Of a DNA stretch of 38,776 nt, positions 15,753-25,836 are shown in pieces (position 1 is the stretch's first letter; the number at the start of each line of letters is the position of its first letter). The position numbers and the translations under genes are program-made. Location of the stretch: contig WYBA01000441.1 of the NCBI GenBank assembly GCA_011526095.1, positions 1 to 38,776 of the forward strand, read 5' to 3'. This DNA is from Myxococcales bacterium (GTDB lineage: Bacteria; Myxococcota_A; Polyangia; Haliangiales; Haliangiaceae). The notes beneath the pieces were generated by a model that was not told the DNA's origin, searched no databases, and was given only the letters and a program-made list of their open reading frames with translations.

Positions 15753-17927
15753 ATGACGACGCCGTCGATCCACGACCGCAACGTCGGCGCGACCGCGGCG
15801 GACCTCGCCGCGGTCCAGCCGTACCACAGCCCCGAGCACCACCTGCGCGACGAGCTGTGGCGGGTGTGGCTGCGCGTCGAGTACGAGACCCGCCGGCGGT
15901 GGGAGCTGCAGGCGCTGCCGCCGGCGCAGCGCGAGGGCTCGCTCGGCGCGTGGAAGCCCCGCGAGATCACCGGCCTGTTCCGCCAGGCGCACACCGAGTA
16001 CACCGGCGCCGAGAGCCGCGCCGCGGACCACGGCTCGCGCGAGCTGTTCGCGGCGTTCCTGCGCCACTCCACGCTGCTCGAGGCGCGGATCGAGAAGACG
16101 CTGGCCGCCGACGGCGAGCTGCCGCTGCTCGACCTGGTGCGGACGTTCCGGCTCGACGCCCGGCAGCGCGCGACGCTGACCCTGGCCCTCGCCGCCGAGC
16201 TCGACGTCGGCCTCGCGGTCGCGCTGCGCTACCTGGCCAACGACCCGCAGGCGCGCCACGTCGACGGGCGCCTGCTGGCGATGCTGGTCTACGACACGGT
16301 GCGCGCGCGGTCGCGGCTGGCGCGCGACCTGTCGCCGCGCTCGCCGCTGGTCCACTTCCGGCTGCTCGAGCTCGACGAGTCGACCGCGCGCCACGACTCG
16401 GCGCTGTACCGGCGGATCCGGCCGGCGTCGCGCCTGGTGCCGTACCTCGAGAGCGGCGACGTCGAGCTCGATCCGGACCTCGACGTCGTCGGCCGGCTGG
16501 TCGAGCTCGACGCGCCCGGCCTGTTTCCCGAGCCCGTGATCGACCTGGTCGCGTCGGCGCTCGCCGGCCCGCCGGTGATGCTCGTCGTCCAGGGCCAGCG
16601 CGGCATCGGCAAGCGCACGCTGGTCGCGACCGGCGCCGCGCGCCACGACCAGCGCGCGCTGGTGCTCGACGCCGCGGCGCTCGCGGCGCGGCCGAGCGGC
16701 GTGCTCGTCGGCATGCTCCACGCGATCGTCCGCGAGGCGATGCTGCTCGACGCGGTGCCGGTGATCTCGGGGCTCGACGACGTGATCGGCAGCGGGCCGA
16801 GCACCGAGATCCCCGCGTTCGTCGGGGCGCTCTCGGCGCTGTGGGGCGGCCCGCTCGCGGTGACGCTGCACGGCGAGCGCCTGCCGCCGCTGCGCGGGCG
16901 ACCGGTGATCCACGTCCCGGTGCCGCTGCCCGGCCTCGCCCAGCGGATCGAGCTGTGGCAGCGCGCGCTGCCCGGGCTCGACGACGACGCGGCCGAGGCG
17001 CTGTCGGGCCGGTTCGCCGTCACCGGCGGCGTGATCGAGATGGCGACGCGCGCCGCGCAGGTCACGTCGAGCACCGACGTGCCCGAGCCCGAGGCCCTCG
17101 ACCTGGCCGTGCGCAGCCAGCTCTACGGCCGGCTGCAGCGCCTCGGCAACCCGCTCGACACCCGCCACGGCTTCGCCGACATCGTCGCCGACGACGACAC
17201 GCTCGAGGCGCTGCACGAGATCGTCGCGGCGATCCGCGAGCGCCGGCGGGTGCGCGAGGAGTGGGGGTTCCGCGGCCCGTCGGGGCTGTCGGTGCTGTTC
17301 TCGGGCTCGCCGGGCGTCGGCAAGACGATGAGCGCGACCGTGCTGGCGCGCGAGCTGTCGCTGGCGATCTACGAGATCGACCTGTCGCAGATCATGTCGA
17401 AGTGGGTGGGCGAGACCGAGAAGAACCTCGCCGAGGTGTTCGACGCCGCCGAGCCCGGCCACGTCGTGCTGCTGTTCAACGAGGCCGACGCGCTGTTCGG
17501 CAAGCGCACGACCGAGGTCAGCTCGGCCAACGACCGGTTCGCCAACCTCGAGGTCAACTACCTGCTGCAGCGGCTCGAGCGGTTCAACGGCCTGTCGATC
17601 CTCACCACCAACCTGACCAAGTCGATCGACCAGGCGTTCCGCCGCCGCTTCGCCTACGACGTCCAGTTCGCGTTCCCGACGGTGGAGCTGCGGCAGGAGC
17701 TGTGGCGGCGCGCGTTCCCCGCGGCCGCGCGCACCGAGGCCCTCGACCACGAGGAGCTGGCCGAGCGCTACGAGCTGTCCGGAGGCTACATCAAGGTCGC
17801 GGTCGAGCGCGCCGCGTTCATCGCCGCCGGCCGCGGCGAGGCGATCACGATGCCGATCCTCACCGAGACGGTCGAGCGCATGTACCGCGAGCGCGGCAAG
17901 CTGTCGCCGGTCGGCCGGCTCGAGTAG
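15753..17927 (+). CDS. Large tandem AAA+ ATPase, contractile-injection-system type (copy 1)
   Basis: A 724-residue protein. Residues about 20-250 are helical. About 255-460 form a degenerate P-loop domain (GQRGIGKRT at 281-289). About 465-715 form a canonical AAA domain with Walker A GSPGVGKT (518-525), a pore-loop region around MSKWVGETEKN, a Walker B-type strand LLFNEADALFGKR (N576, E577), sensor 1 TTN and arginine-finger region FRRRF. The Walker B Asp is Asn here. The C-terminal half, especially VGETEKNL, FGKR and NLEVNYLLQRLE, looks like the AAA+ ATPases encoded with extracellular contractile injection systems (Afp15/PVC15-like), though similar genes also occur alone. The ATP-driven remodelling or assembly role is inference. 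Last gene of the first module. Confidence 0.9.
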   Translation: MTTPSIHDRNVGATAADLAAVQPYHSPEHHLRDELWRVWLRVEYETRRRWELQALPPAQREGSLGAWKPREITGLFRQAHTEYTGAESRAADHGSRELFAAFLRHSTLLEARIEKTLAADGELPLLDLVRTFRLDARQRATLTLALAAELDVGLAVALRYLANDPQARHVDGRLLAMLVYDTVRARSRLARDLSPRSPLVHFRLLELDESTARHDSALYRRIRPASRLVPYLESGDVELDPDLDVVGRLVELDAPGLFPEPVIDLVASALAGPPVMLVVQGQRGIGKRTLVATGAARHDQRALVLDAAALAARPSGVLVGMLHAIVREAMLLDAVPVISGLDDVIGSGPSTEIPAFVGALSALWGGPLAVTLHGERLPPLRGRPVIHVPVPLPGLAQRIELWQRALPGLDDDAAEALSGRFAVTGGVIEMATRAAQVTSSTDVPEPEALDLAVRSQLYGRLQRLGNPLDTRHGFADIVADDDTLEALHEIVAAIRERRRVREEWGFRGPSGLSVLFSGSPGVGKTMSATVLARELSLAIYEIDLSQIMSKWVGETEKNLAEVFDAAEPGHVVLLFNEADALFGKRTTEVSSANDRFANLEVNYLLQRLERFNGLSILTTNLTKSIDQAFRRRFAYDVQFAFPTVELRQELWRRAFPAAARTEALDHEELAERYELSGGYIKVAVERAAFIAAGRGEAITMPILTETVERMYRERGKLSPVGRLE

Positions 17928-17960
17928 CACCTTGCCACCCGGGCGGCCGGCGCCTCGTGC

Positions 17961-17966
17961 TAAGCC
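17961..17966 (+). promoter_or_regulatory. Weak -10-like box (TAAGCC)
   Basis: TAAGCC ends 7 bases before the ATG at 17974. The spacing matches the TANNNT boxes elsewhere in the window, but the last base is not T, so support is weaker. Confidence 0.25.
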
Positions 17967-17973
17967 CACGGCC

Positions 17974-19404
17974 ATGCGCACGTCCTCCCTGCTGCCCCTC
18001 GGCGCCGCCACCCTGCTCGCGTGCGGCGCGTCACCGCCGCCCGCGCCGCCTCCGACCGCGGGCCCTGCCCCCGCCGCCGAGGCCGCGGCGCCGCCATCGG
18101 AGGCGCCGTCGCCGGCCGAGCCGGCCGAGCCGGCCGCAGACGATCCCGAGGTCGCGCGCCGCAAGCGCGTCGACGAGGCGCTCGCCCGCGTGCCGGCGCT
18201 CGAGCAGGAGCTCGCGGCGCTGCGCGGGCTGCCGTTCAAGACCTCGGTCCCGTCGGAGTACCAGTCGACCGCCGACTTCCGCGCGTTCGTCGCGGGCGAG
18301 GTCGCGACCGAGCTCGGCGGCGAGCGCGGCCAGGCGATGTCCGCCGCGTACCACCACATCGGCCTGCTCGCCGACAAGGTCGACCTGTCGCAGACGCTGT
18401 CCGACGCGCTCGTCACCCAGGCCGCGGCCTACTACGACCCCAAGCAGGCCAAGTTCTTCGTCGTGGTCGCGCCCGCCGACGACATGTCGCTCGACACGAT
18501 CGCGGTGCACGAGCTGACCCACGCGCTGCAGGACCAGCACTTCGACCTCGAGGCGTACTACGCCCCGGGCGGCAAGCCGCTCCACGACGACGCGGCGAAC
18601 GCGCGGCGGTTCGTCGTCGAGGGCGAGGCGACGCTGACGATGATGGTCCACGCCACCGAGCGCATGACCGGCGGCAAGAGCGCGCTCGCGCCGGAGCTGC
18701 TGCCGATGATGCGGATGGGGATCGAGCAGGCCGCGGGGCTGTCGCTCGACGACCTCAAGGCGATGGCGAAGGCCCAGGGCGCCGGCGCCGCCGCGATCGA
18801 CGACGAGATCCGCAAGTCGATGGACAGCATGGACGCGATCCCGCCGCTGGTGCTGGTGCCGATGATGGACTCGTACATGAAGGGCGCGCGCCTCGCGCTG
18901 GCCGCGTACGAGGCCGGCGGCTGGGACGAGGTGGGCAAGCTCTACGCGACGCCGCCGGACTCGACCGAGCAGGCGCTGCACCCGGACAAGCTGTGGCCCA
19001 AGCGCGACGTGCCGCGGACGATCACGCTGCCGACGCTGAAGGGCTACACCGAGGTCCACCAGAACACGGTCGGCGAGCTGCAGTGGCGCGTGTTCTTCCA
19101 CCTGTGGAACAAGGCCGCGGCCGAGCCGGCCGCCGCCGGGTGGGACGGCGACCGCTGGGCGGTGCTGACCGCTCCGGATGGCGCGACGGTCGGCGTGATC
19201 GTGACCACGTGGGACGCGCCGGGCGAGGCGAAGGAGTTCGCCGAGGCCTACCGGGCGGCTGTCAAGGCGCGGTTCCCCGGCGGCGAACGTCAGGTGTGGG
19301 TCGAGGTCAAGGGCACCGAGGTCTACGTCGTCGACGGCGGGACCGACGCCAAGCTGATCAAGCAGCTGGTCAAGGGCGCCAGGCTGTCGAAGACCGGCAA
19401 GTAG
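17974..19404 (+). CDS. HExxH zinc-metallopeptidase-like lipoprotein
   Basis: A 476-residue protein. The ATG at 17974 gives a lipoprotein signal (MRTSSLLPLGAATLLAC, Cys17), followed by a Pro/Ala/Glu-rich linker to about residue 60. H179-E-L-T-H183 in AVHELTHALQDQHF is a zincin motif. E216 in FVVEGEATLTMM, 33 residues after the second His, is a plausible third ligand, which makes it gluzincin-like. Such exported HELTHALQDQ proteins are widespread and uncharacterised. The C-terminal part (from about residue 340: LKGYTEVHQNTVGELQWRVFF) resembles a separate beta-rich domain. It lies between the two AAA+ modules on the same strand, 46 bases after copy 1 and 52 bases before the papain-like gene; membership in either module is possible but unproved. 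Confidence 0.86.
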   Translation: MRTSSLLPLGAATLLACGASPPPAPPPTAGPAPAAEAAAPPSEAPSPAEPAEPAADDPEVARRKRVDEALARVPALEQELAALRGLPFKTSVPSEYQSTADFRAFVAGEVATELGGERGQAMSAAYHHIGLLADKVDLSQTLSDALVTQAAAYYDPKQAKFFVVVAPADDMSLDTIAVHELTHALQDQHFDLEAYYAPGGKPLHDDAANARRFVVEGEATLTMMVHATERMTGGKSALAPELLPMMRMGIEQAAGLSLDDLKAMAKAQGAGAAAIDDEIRKSMDSMDAIPPLVLVPMMDSYMKGARLALAAYEAGGWDEVGKLYATPPDSTEQALHPDKLWPKRDVPRTITLPTLKGYTEVHQNTVGELQWRVFFHLWNKAAAEPAAAGWDGDRWAVLTAPDGATVGVIVTTWDAPGEAKEFAEAYRAAVKARFPGGERQVWVEVKGTEVYVVDGGTDAKLIKQLVKGARLSKTGK

Positions 19405-19443
19405 GGCGGCGAAATGCCGCCGCTCGGCGCCCGCTGACTGAGG

Positions 19444-19449
19444 TATCCT
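19444..19449 (+). promoter_or_regulatory. TANNNT -10-like box, probable leaderless promoter
   Basis: TATCCT ends 7 bases before the ATG at 19457. It lies inside a small dyad, GAGG-TAT-CCTC (19440-19450), that could also bind a regulator. Confidence 0.45.
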
Positions 19450-19456
19450 CGTTCGC

Positions 19457-20066
19457 ATGCCGGGCAAGACGTCGACCGCCGAGCAAGAGACCACCGAGTC
19501 GGAGCTGCAGGAGGCGCCCCAGCAGGAGCGCACGCCCGAGGCGGCGGCCGAAGGCGCGAAGGACGACAAGACGTACAAGTTCCAGCTCCTCGCCGACCGC
19601 GAGGCGACGTGGGGCGAGTCGCGCTACTGGAGCACCTTCGCGATCGGCCACTCGTGGATCCGGCTGCTCAAGCCCGACGGCTCCCACGACTCGTGGGGCT
19701 ACTGGCCGGACATCTGGGGCGGCCACGCGGTCAACCCGTCGCGGCCGTGGCAGTCGGTCCAGGGCAAGGTGCTGCACCCCGACGAGGAGCACAGCCCCAA
19801 CGCGATGCAGACGACGGCGATCTCCGAGGAGCAGGCGAAGAAGGTGGAGGACGCGGCGAACGCGAAGGAGGGGAGCCCGGGGATGTACAACCTGTTCACC
19901 TACAACTGCACGACGTTCGCCGCCGACATGGCCCGGCTCGCCGGGGCGCCGGTGCCCAGCTTCTCGACGCTCGGCATCGCCAACCCCAACTCGCTGTTCT
20001 CCGGCATCGAGGCCGCCAACCAGGAGCGCGGGCTGACGCCGATGGAGACCCCGCTGCCGCCCGACG

Positions 20067-20083
<17 letters not shown>
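19457..20083 (+). CDS. Papain-like (permuted NlpC/P60-type) putative effector
   Basis: A 208-residue protein with no signal peptide. Residues 1-38 are a Glu/Gln/Thr-rich disordered tail (TAEQETTESELQEAPQQE). The domain has H65 in AIGHSWIRLLKPDG, then DSWGYWPDIWGG, and later C151 in YNLFTYNCTTFAADMARLAG. A His before a Cys-containing NCTTFA helix is the order found in permuted papain-like folds (LRAT, NlpC/P60-permuted and DUF4105-type proteins), whose members are amidases, peptidases or acyltransferases. The acidic tail and the overlap of the next AAA+ gene (17 bases) parallel the first module, where a soluble HExxH protein is followed by an AAA+ ATPase. A cargo or effector role is inference; catalytic activity is unproved. 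Confidence 0.85.
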
Positions 20084-22043
<1,960 letters not shown>

Positions 22044-22061
22044 GCGGCCCGCGCGCGGCGG

Positions 22062-22520
22062 TCAGCTCGGCTCGAGCGCGCGCAGCGTGAGCACCGGCAC
22101 CGGCGAGCTGCGCACGACGCGCTCGGCGACGCTGCCGACGAGCAGGTGGGCCACGCCGGTGCGGCCCTGGGTGCCCATCACGATCAGGTCGGCCTTGACC
22201 CGCCGGGCGGTCGCGATGATCTCGTCGACCGGCGAGCCGACCACGACCTCGGCGTCGACCTCGAGCTGCTCCTTGCGCAGCCGCGCCGCGAGGTCGTCGA
22301 GGTGGGCGACCGATCCGGACGCGACGACCTCGCGCGCCGGCCGCGGCGCGGCGTCCGGGGCGCTCGCCACCATCGCGTCGGGGTCGAGCCCGGGCGGCAG
22401 CTCGGCGACGTGGACCAGCACCAGGCGCGCGCCGTGGCGCTTGGCGACATCGCGGGCGAGCGCGGCGGCGTGGTTGGCGTGCGCCGAGAAGTCGTGCGGC
22501 ACCAGGATCGTCTTCCACAT
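22062..22520 (-). CDS. Universal stress protein, single UspA domain
   Basis: A 152-residue single-domain UspA fold: ILVPHDFSAHANHAA at the N-terminus and the ATP-binding signature G116-TQ-G119-x9-G129-S130 (GTQGRTGVAHLLVGSVAE) near the C-terminus, so it is of the nucleotide-binding class. USPs are cytoplasmic dimers that bind ATP or AMP and respond to starvation or stress. It is convergent with the AAA+ ATPase gene (18 bases apart) and 46 bases downstream of an unrecognised gene on the same strand. A weak -10-like GATGAT is 6 bases before the ATG. A second, tandem USP is encoded at 34771-35640. Confidence 0.93.
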   Translation of the reverse strand: MWKTILVPHDFSAHANHAAALARDVAKRHGARLVLVHVAELPPGLDPDAMVASAPDAAPRPAREVVASGSVAHLDDLAARLRKEQLEVDAEVVVGSPVDEIIATARRVKADLIVMGTQGRTGVAHLLVGSVAERVVRSSPVPVLTLRALEPS

Positions 22521-22566
22521 GGGCGCATCATCGCGCGGCGCGCGCCCGGCCGCGACGGGGGCGCGG

Positions 22567-23376
22567 CTAATTCACGCGCGCGCCGGCGCGCACGCCGACC
22601 AGGTGGCGGCCGACGGCGTCGACGAGGACGCGCGCGGCGTTGCCGAGCTGGAGCATCGCCCCCAGGCCGTCGGCGTCGTCGACCACGTACCAGGTGGTCG
22701 ACGCGTCGAGGTCGACCGCGTGGCGCGGCTCCAGGTCGAGCCCGCGCGCGATCGCGTCGGCGAGCTGGCCGACGACCTCGCCGACCAGCGCGGCGTCCGC
22801 GTCGCCGCACAGCGCGATCAGGTCCGGCGCGCCGAACTTGCGCAGGCCGCGGGTGTGGAGGGCGTGGGCGCGATCGTTGCGCCGGGCCTCGGTCTCGAAC
22901 ACGACGCGGATCTCGGTCCGGACGTCGAGCGCCACGTCCGCCGGGGGGATCGCGGCGACGGGTCGATACGTCGCGGCGTGCGCGTCGAGCACGACGGTCG
23001 CGCCGCGCGCGGCGAGGTGACGCACCATCGCCCAGCTCGCCTGCAGGTACCCCAGGTCCGACGGCGACGCCGGCGACGCGCGCACCAGGTGGACGTGATC
23101 GGCGGCGTCGAGGTCGCGCAGCGCGGCGCCGAGATCGCCCTCGGCGATCGCGCGCAGCGACCCGTCGCGCCACGCGTCGAACCACCGCGGCTCGACCGCG
23201 CGCGGGATCGCGTGGAGCTCGAGCGCGCCGAGCGACGCCGCGTCGGGCGCGCCGAACCGCGACGCCGACAGCAGCACGTCGTCGCGCAGCGGCCCGCGCG
23301 AGAACGCGAGCAGCACGACCTCGGGCGCGCGCGGCGAGGCTGGCGGGGTCGAGTAGGTCCAGGCGGGTGTCGACAT
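22567..23376 (-). CDS. Protein of unknown function
   Basis: A 269-residue protein with no signal peptide or membrane helix. Alternating hydrophobic strands and helices (EVVLLAFSRGPL, ADHVHLVRAS, GATVVLDAHAATYRP, PDLIALCGDADAALVGEVV) suggest an alpha/beta fold. The C-terminal part has a strand pattern (HAVDLDASTTWYVVDDADGL) and ends LVGVRAGARVN. Parts recall DUF4261-type proteins, but not enough to name a family. The ATG at 23376 is chosen because the frame upstream has the Arg/Ala-rich look of a non-coding frame. It is divergent from the TonB-C-like lipoprotein and precedes the UspA gene by 46 bases. Confidence 0.8.
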   Translation of the reverse strand: MSTPAWTYSTPPASPRAPEVVLLAFSRGPLRDDVLLSASRFGAPDAASLGALELHAIPRAVEPRWFDAWRDGSLRAIAEGDLGAALRDLDAADHVHLVRASPASPSDLGYLQASWAMVRHLAARGATVVLDAHAATYRPVAAIPPADVALDVRTEIRVVFETEARRNDRAHALHTRGLRKFGAPDLIALCGDADAALVGEVVGQLADAIARGLDLEPRHAVDLDASTTWYVVDDADGLGAMLQLGNAARVLVDAVGRHLVGVRAGARVN

Positions 23377-23481
23377 GGGGGGACTCTCGCCCCGGAGGGG
23401 GTGGGGTCGACAAGGGCGAAGGTGCGCTCCCTGCCGCTTCCTTCCACGCGCGGCCCGCCGCGCGCGTGGCACCGTGCCGTC

Positions 23482-23901
23482 GTGCCTTCCTCCCGCTACG
23501 TCCCCGTCCTCGCCTTCGCCGCCGTCGTCATCCTGGGTGGAGCCTGCGGGTCGAGCCCGCGCGGCACCACCCGCACGCCCGCCGAGGTCGCGACCTGGCC
23601 CGAGGTCGCGCCCGACGTGCTCGCGGCCCGCGTCCACGACGGGATCCGCCGGCCGGTGCCGACCGACCGCACCAAGGCCGAGATCGCGCGCAACGGCCAG
23701 CGCCGCCTCGCGGGGCAGTTCCGCCTGTGCGTCGACGCCAGCGGCGACGTCGCCGCCGTGCAGACCGCCACCTCGAGCGGGATGCCCGCGTTCGACGTCG
23801 ACATCCGCGCCGACCTGCTCAGCTGGACGTTCGAGCCAGGCGAGGCCGCGTGCACGACGCTGACGATCCAGTACGTCCAGCGAGAGGCACGCGCGCGGTG
23901 A
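23482..23901 (+). CDS. Small lipoprotein with TonB-C-like domain
   Basis: A 139-residue protein. The GTG at 23482 gives a lipoprotein signal (PSSRYVPVLAFAAVVILGGAC), which decides the start. The C-terminal about 70 residues, GQFRLCVDASGDVAAVQTATSSG through LLSWTFEPGEAACTTLTIQYV, have the strand pattern of TonB/AgmX C-terminal domains (FxVxxxGxVxxV...SSG...A...W.F.P). The single such domain with no energy-transducing transmembrane helix suggests an envelope binding protein rather than a TonB. Two Cys in the domain may pair. A weak NANNNT box (CACCGT) is 6 bases before the GTG. It is convergent with the acyltransferase gene, 16 bases apart. Confidence 0.82.
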   Translation: MPSSRYVPVLAFAAVVILGGACGSSPRGTTRTPAEVATWPEVAPDVLAARVHDGIRRPVPTDRTKAEIARNGQRRLAGQFRLCVDASGDVAAVQTATSSGMPAFDVDIRADLLSWTFEPGEAACTTLTIQYVQREARAR

Positions 23902-23917
23902 CCGCGGCTGGCCGGGG

Positions 23918-25777
23918 CTAGCCGTCGGCGAGCACCGCCGTGAAGTGCTCGGCCAGCGCCTCGACCTCGGCGCGCGACACCGCCGAGGCCTTGTAGTTGA
24001 AGTTGAAGCACACGCGGCCGCGGTAGTGGATCACCGTCAGCACGATCCCGGCGCGCGGGATCACCGGCGTCGTGATCCGGACGTCCTCGACGGTCCAGCC
24101 GTCGCCGCCGATCGTCGGGAACTCGAGCGCGATCAGGTTGGAGAAGTCGAGCGAGCGCGACGGCTTCTTCGAGGCGAACACCAGCGGCTGGAGCGCGTCG
24201 AGCGGCAGCGCGCGGACGAAGAACCGCTCGATCAGGAACCGCTGGAACGCGGCGTTCGAGGCGCGCTCGCGATCGACCTGGCGCTGGACGTCGGGCGCGA
24301 CCGCGGCGAGCGGGCGGTCGTCGCGGAGATCGAGCGTGACCTCGAGCGTCGCGAGGTGGTTGGCGAACGACACGAACGCGGGATCCCGCGGCCGCGTCTC
24401 CATCATCATCGCGGCGCGGGTGCGCCCGACGCGCCGGCCGATCGCCGCGTGCCACCGCCGCGTCGCGACGAACAGCGCCGCGGTGAGCCACGAGTTGACG
24501 CTCGCGCCCGCCGCCTTGCCGGCCGCCTTCCACCGCGCCAGCTCGGCGCCGTCGTGGACGCGGTGCACCGTGCCGTTGCCGCCGGTGTAGTCGTTGCTCT
24601 CGTTCTGGCGCAGCGGCACGAGGGGGCGGACCGCGTCGACGAGCCGGCCCGCGATCAGCCGACCGAGCCCGCGCCACGTCCACGCGATCCGCCGCGCCGT
24701 CGACAGGCCGAGCGCCTCGAGCTCGTCGCGCCGGCCGACCGGCGCGAGCGTCTCGGGCTCCGGACGCCGCCCGGCGCGCGCGGCGTCGAGGTAGCGCGCG
24801 AAGTCGCCGAGCAGCGCGATGAACGCGCGCCCGTCGGCGATCGCGTGGTGCTGCCGGAACAGCAGGTGGCACGTGTCGTCGGCCGTGATCACCAGCGTGA
24901 GGGTCAACGGTGGCTCGGTGTAGGGGTCGAGGTAGCGGTCGTGGTGCTCGGCCAGGACCGCGTCGAGCGTCGCGGCCGTGCCGCGCAGCTCGACGACCGC
25001 GAACACCGCGGCGGCGGTGATCGCCGGGTCGTGGACGTAGGCGAAGCGCCGCGCGAACGGCGGCGCGCCGTCGAGCGCGCGGACGCGGGTCGCCAGCGAC
25101 GGGTAGCGCACGAGCAGATCGTCGAGCGCGGCGCAGACGTGGGCGGGATCGAGCGCGCCGCGCACCACGAGGTGCCAGGTCGGCGTCGCCGAGCAGCCGC
25201 GCGCGCGGTCGGTCGCGGCCAGCCCACCCTTGTCGAGGTACTGGCACGGCGCCAGCGGGCCCGTCGCCGCCGATGGATCGCGCAGCCACCGCGGATCGGC
25301 CGAGGCGTCCGGCTCGGGCGCGAACCCGATCAGCGCCGCGGCGATCCCGACGGCGACGCCGATCCCCGCCGACATCCACGCCTTGAGCCAGACGTAGTCG
25401 TCGCGCACCCACGGGTCGACGTCGCCCGCGCTCCACGCCGCCACCCACGGCCCGGCGAGTGCCGCCGCGGCGACCGCGGCGCCGCCGAGCGCGAACACGA
25501 CCGGCCGGCGCGCCGGCCACGCCAGCCACCCGGCGCGCCGCCCCCACCCGCGCACCCGCCCCGACCGCGCCTCGCGCCGCGCGTCGGGGATCACCAGCAG
25601 CAGCGTGAAGAACGCGATGAGGTACGCGCCGGCGAGCGCGTCGAGCGCGACGCCGGGGCTCCCCCACAGCGCCAGGGTCGGCGTGTCGGGGAGCAGCGCG
25701 TGACCGGCCGCCAGGTTGATCCCGAAGTTGATGAGCGCGCCCGGGATGACGACCTTGGCGAGCAGGTAGCGGACCAC
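23918..25777 (-). CDS. Membrane-anchored condensation/WS-DGAT-type acyltransferase
   Basis: A 619-residue protein. Residues 1 to about 160 carry four hydrophobic segments (around 8-25, 48-65, 92-112 and 130-150), so the N-terminus is in the membrane. From about residue 180 the protein is a CoA-dependent acyltransferase of the condensation superfamily, with the active-site motif HHAIADG (H310, H311, D315, G316) and the late motif RGRVCFNFNYKASAVSRAEVE. Relatives include wax ester synthases/DGATs, PapA-type acyltransferases and NRPS condensation domains; which acyl acceptor is used cannot be read. Fusion to a multi-pass membrane region is unusual for the family and suggests lipid or surface-glycan acylation. 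The start is GTG (25777), 7 bases after a TAGAGT box. Confidence 0.88.
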   Translation of the reverse strand: MVRYLLAKVVIPGALINFGINLAAGHALLPDTPTLALWGSPGVALDALAGAYLIAFFTLLLVIPDARREARSGRVRGWGRRAGWLAWPARRPVVFALGGAAVAAAALAGPWVAAWSAGDVDPWVRDDYVWLKAWMSAGIGVAVGIAAALIGFAPEPDASADPRWLRDPSAATGPLAPCQYLDKGGLAATDRARGCSATPTWHLVVRGALDPAHVCAALDDLLVRYPSLATRVRALDGAPPFARRFAYVHDPAITAAAVFAVVELRGTAATLDAVLAEHHDRYLDPYTEPPLTLTLVITADDTCHLLFRQHHAIADGRAFIALLGDFARYLDAARAGRRPEPETLAPVGRRDELEALGLSTARRIAWTWRGLGRLIAGRLVDAVRPLVPLRQNESNDYTGGNGTVHRVHDGAELARWKAAGKAAGASVNSWLTAALFVATRRWHAAIGRRVGRTRAAMMMETRPRDPAFVSFANHLATLEVTLDLRDDRPLAAVAPDVQRQVDRERASNAAFQRFLIERFFVRALPLDALQPLVFASKKPSRSLDFSNLIALEFPTIGGDGWTVEDVRITTPVIPRAGIVLTVIHYRGRVCFNFNYKASAVSRAEVEALAEHFTAVLADG

Positions 25778-25784
25778 GGGCGCG

Positions 25785-25790
25785 ACTCTA
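25785..25790 (-). promoter_or_regulatory. TANNNT -10-like box, probable leaderless promoter
   Basis: Minus-strand TAGAGT ends 7 bases before the GTG at 25777. It shares a 59-base divergent spacer with the opposing box at 25825. Confidence 0.45.
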
Positions 25791-25824
25791 CCCGCGGCGG
25801 CACCGCGGTCCGCAAGGGGCGCGG

Positions 25825-25830
25825 TAGCAT
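25825..25830 (+). promoter_or_regulatory. TANNNT -10-like box, probable leaderless promoter
   Basis: TAGCAT ends 6 bases before the ATG at 25837; there is no Shine-Dalgarno sequence. Confidence 0.45.
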
Positions 25831-25836
25831 CGCGAC

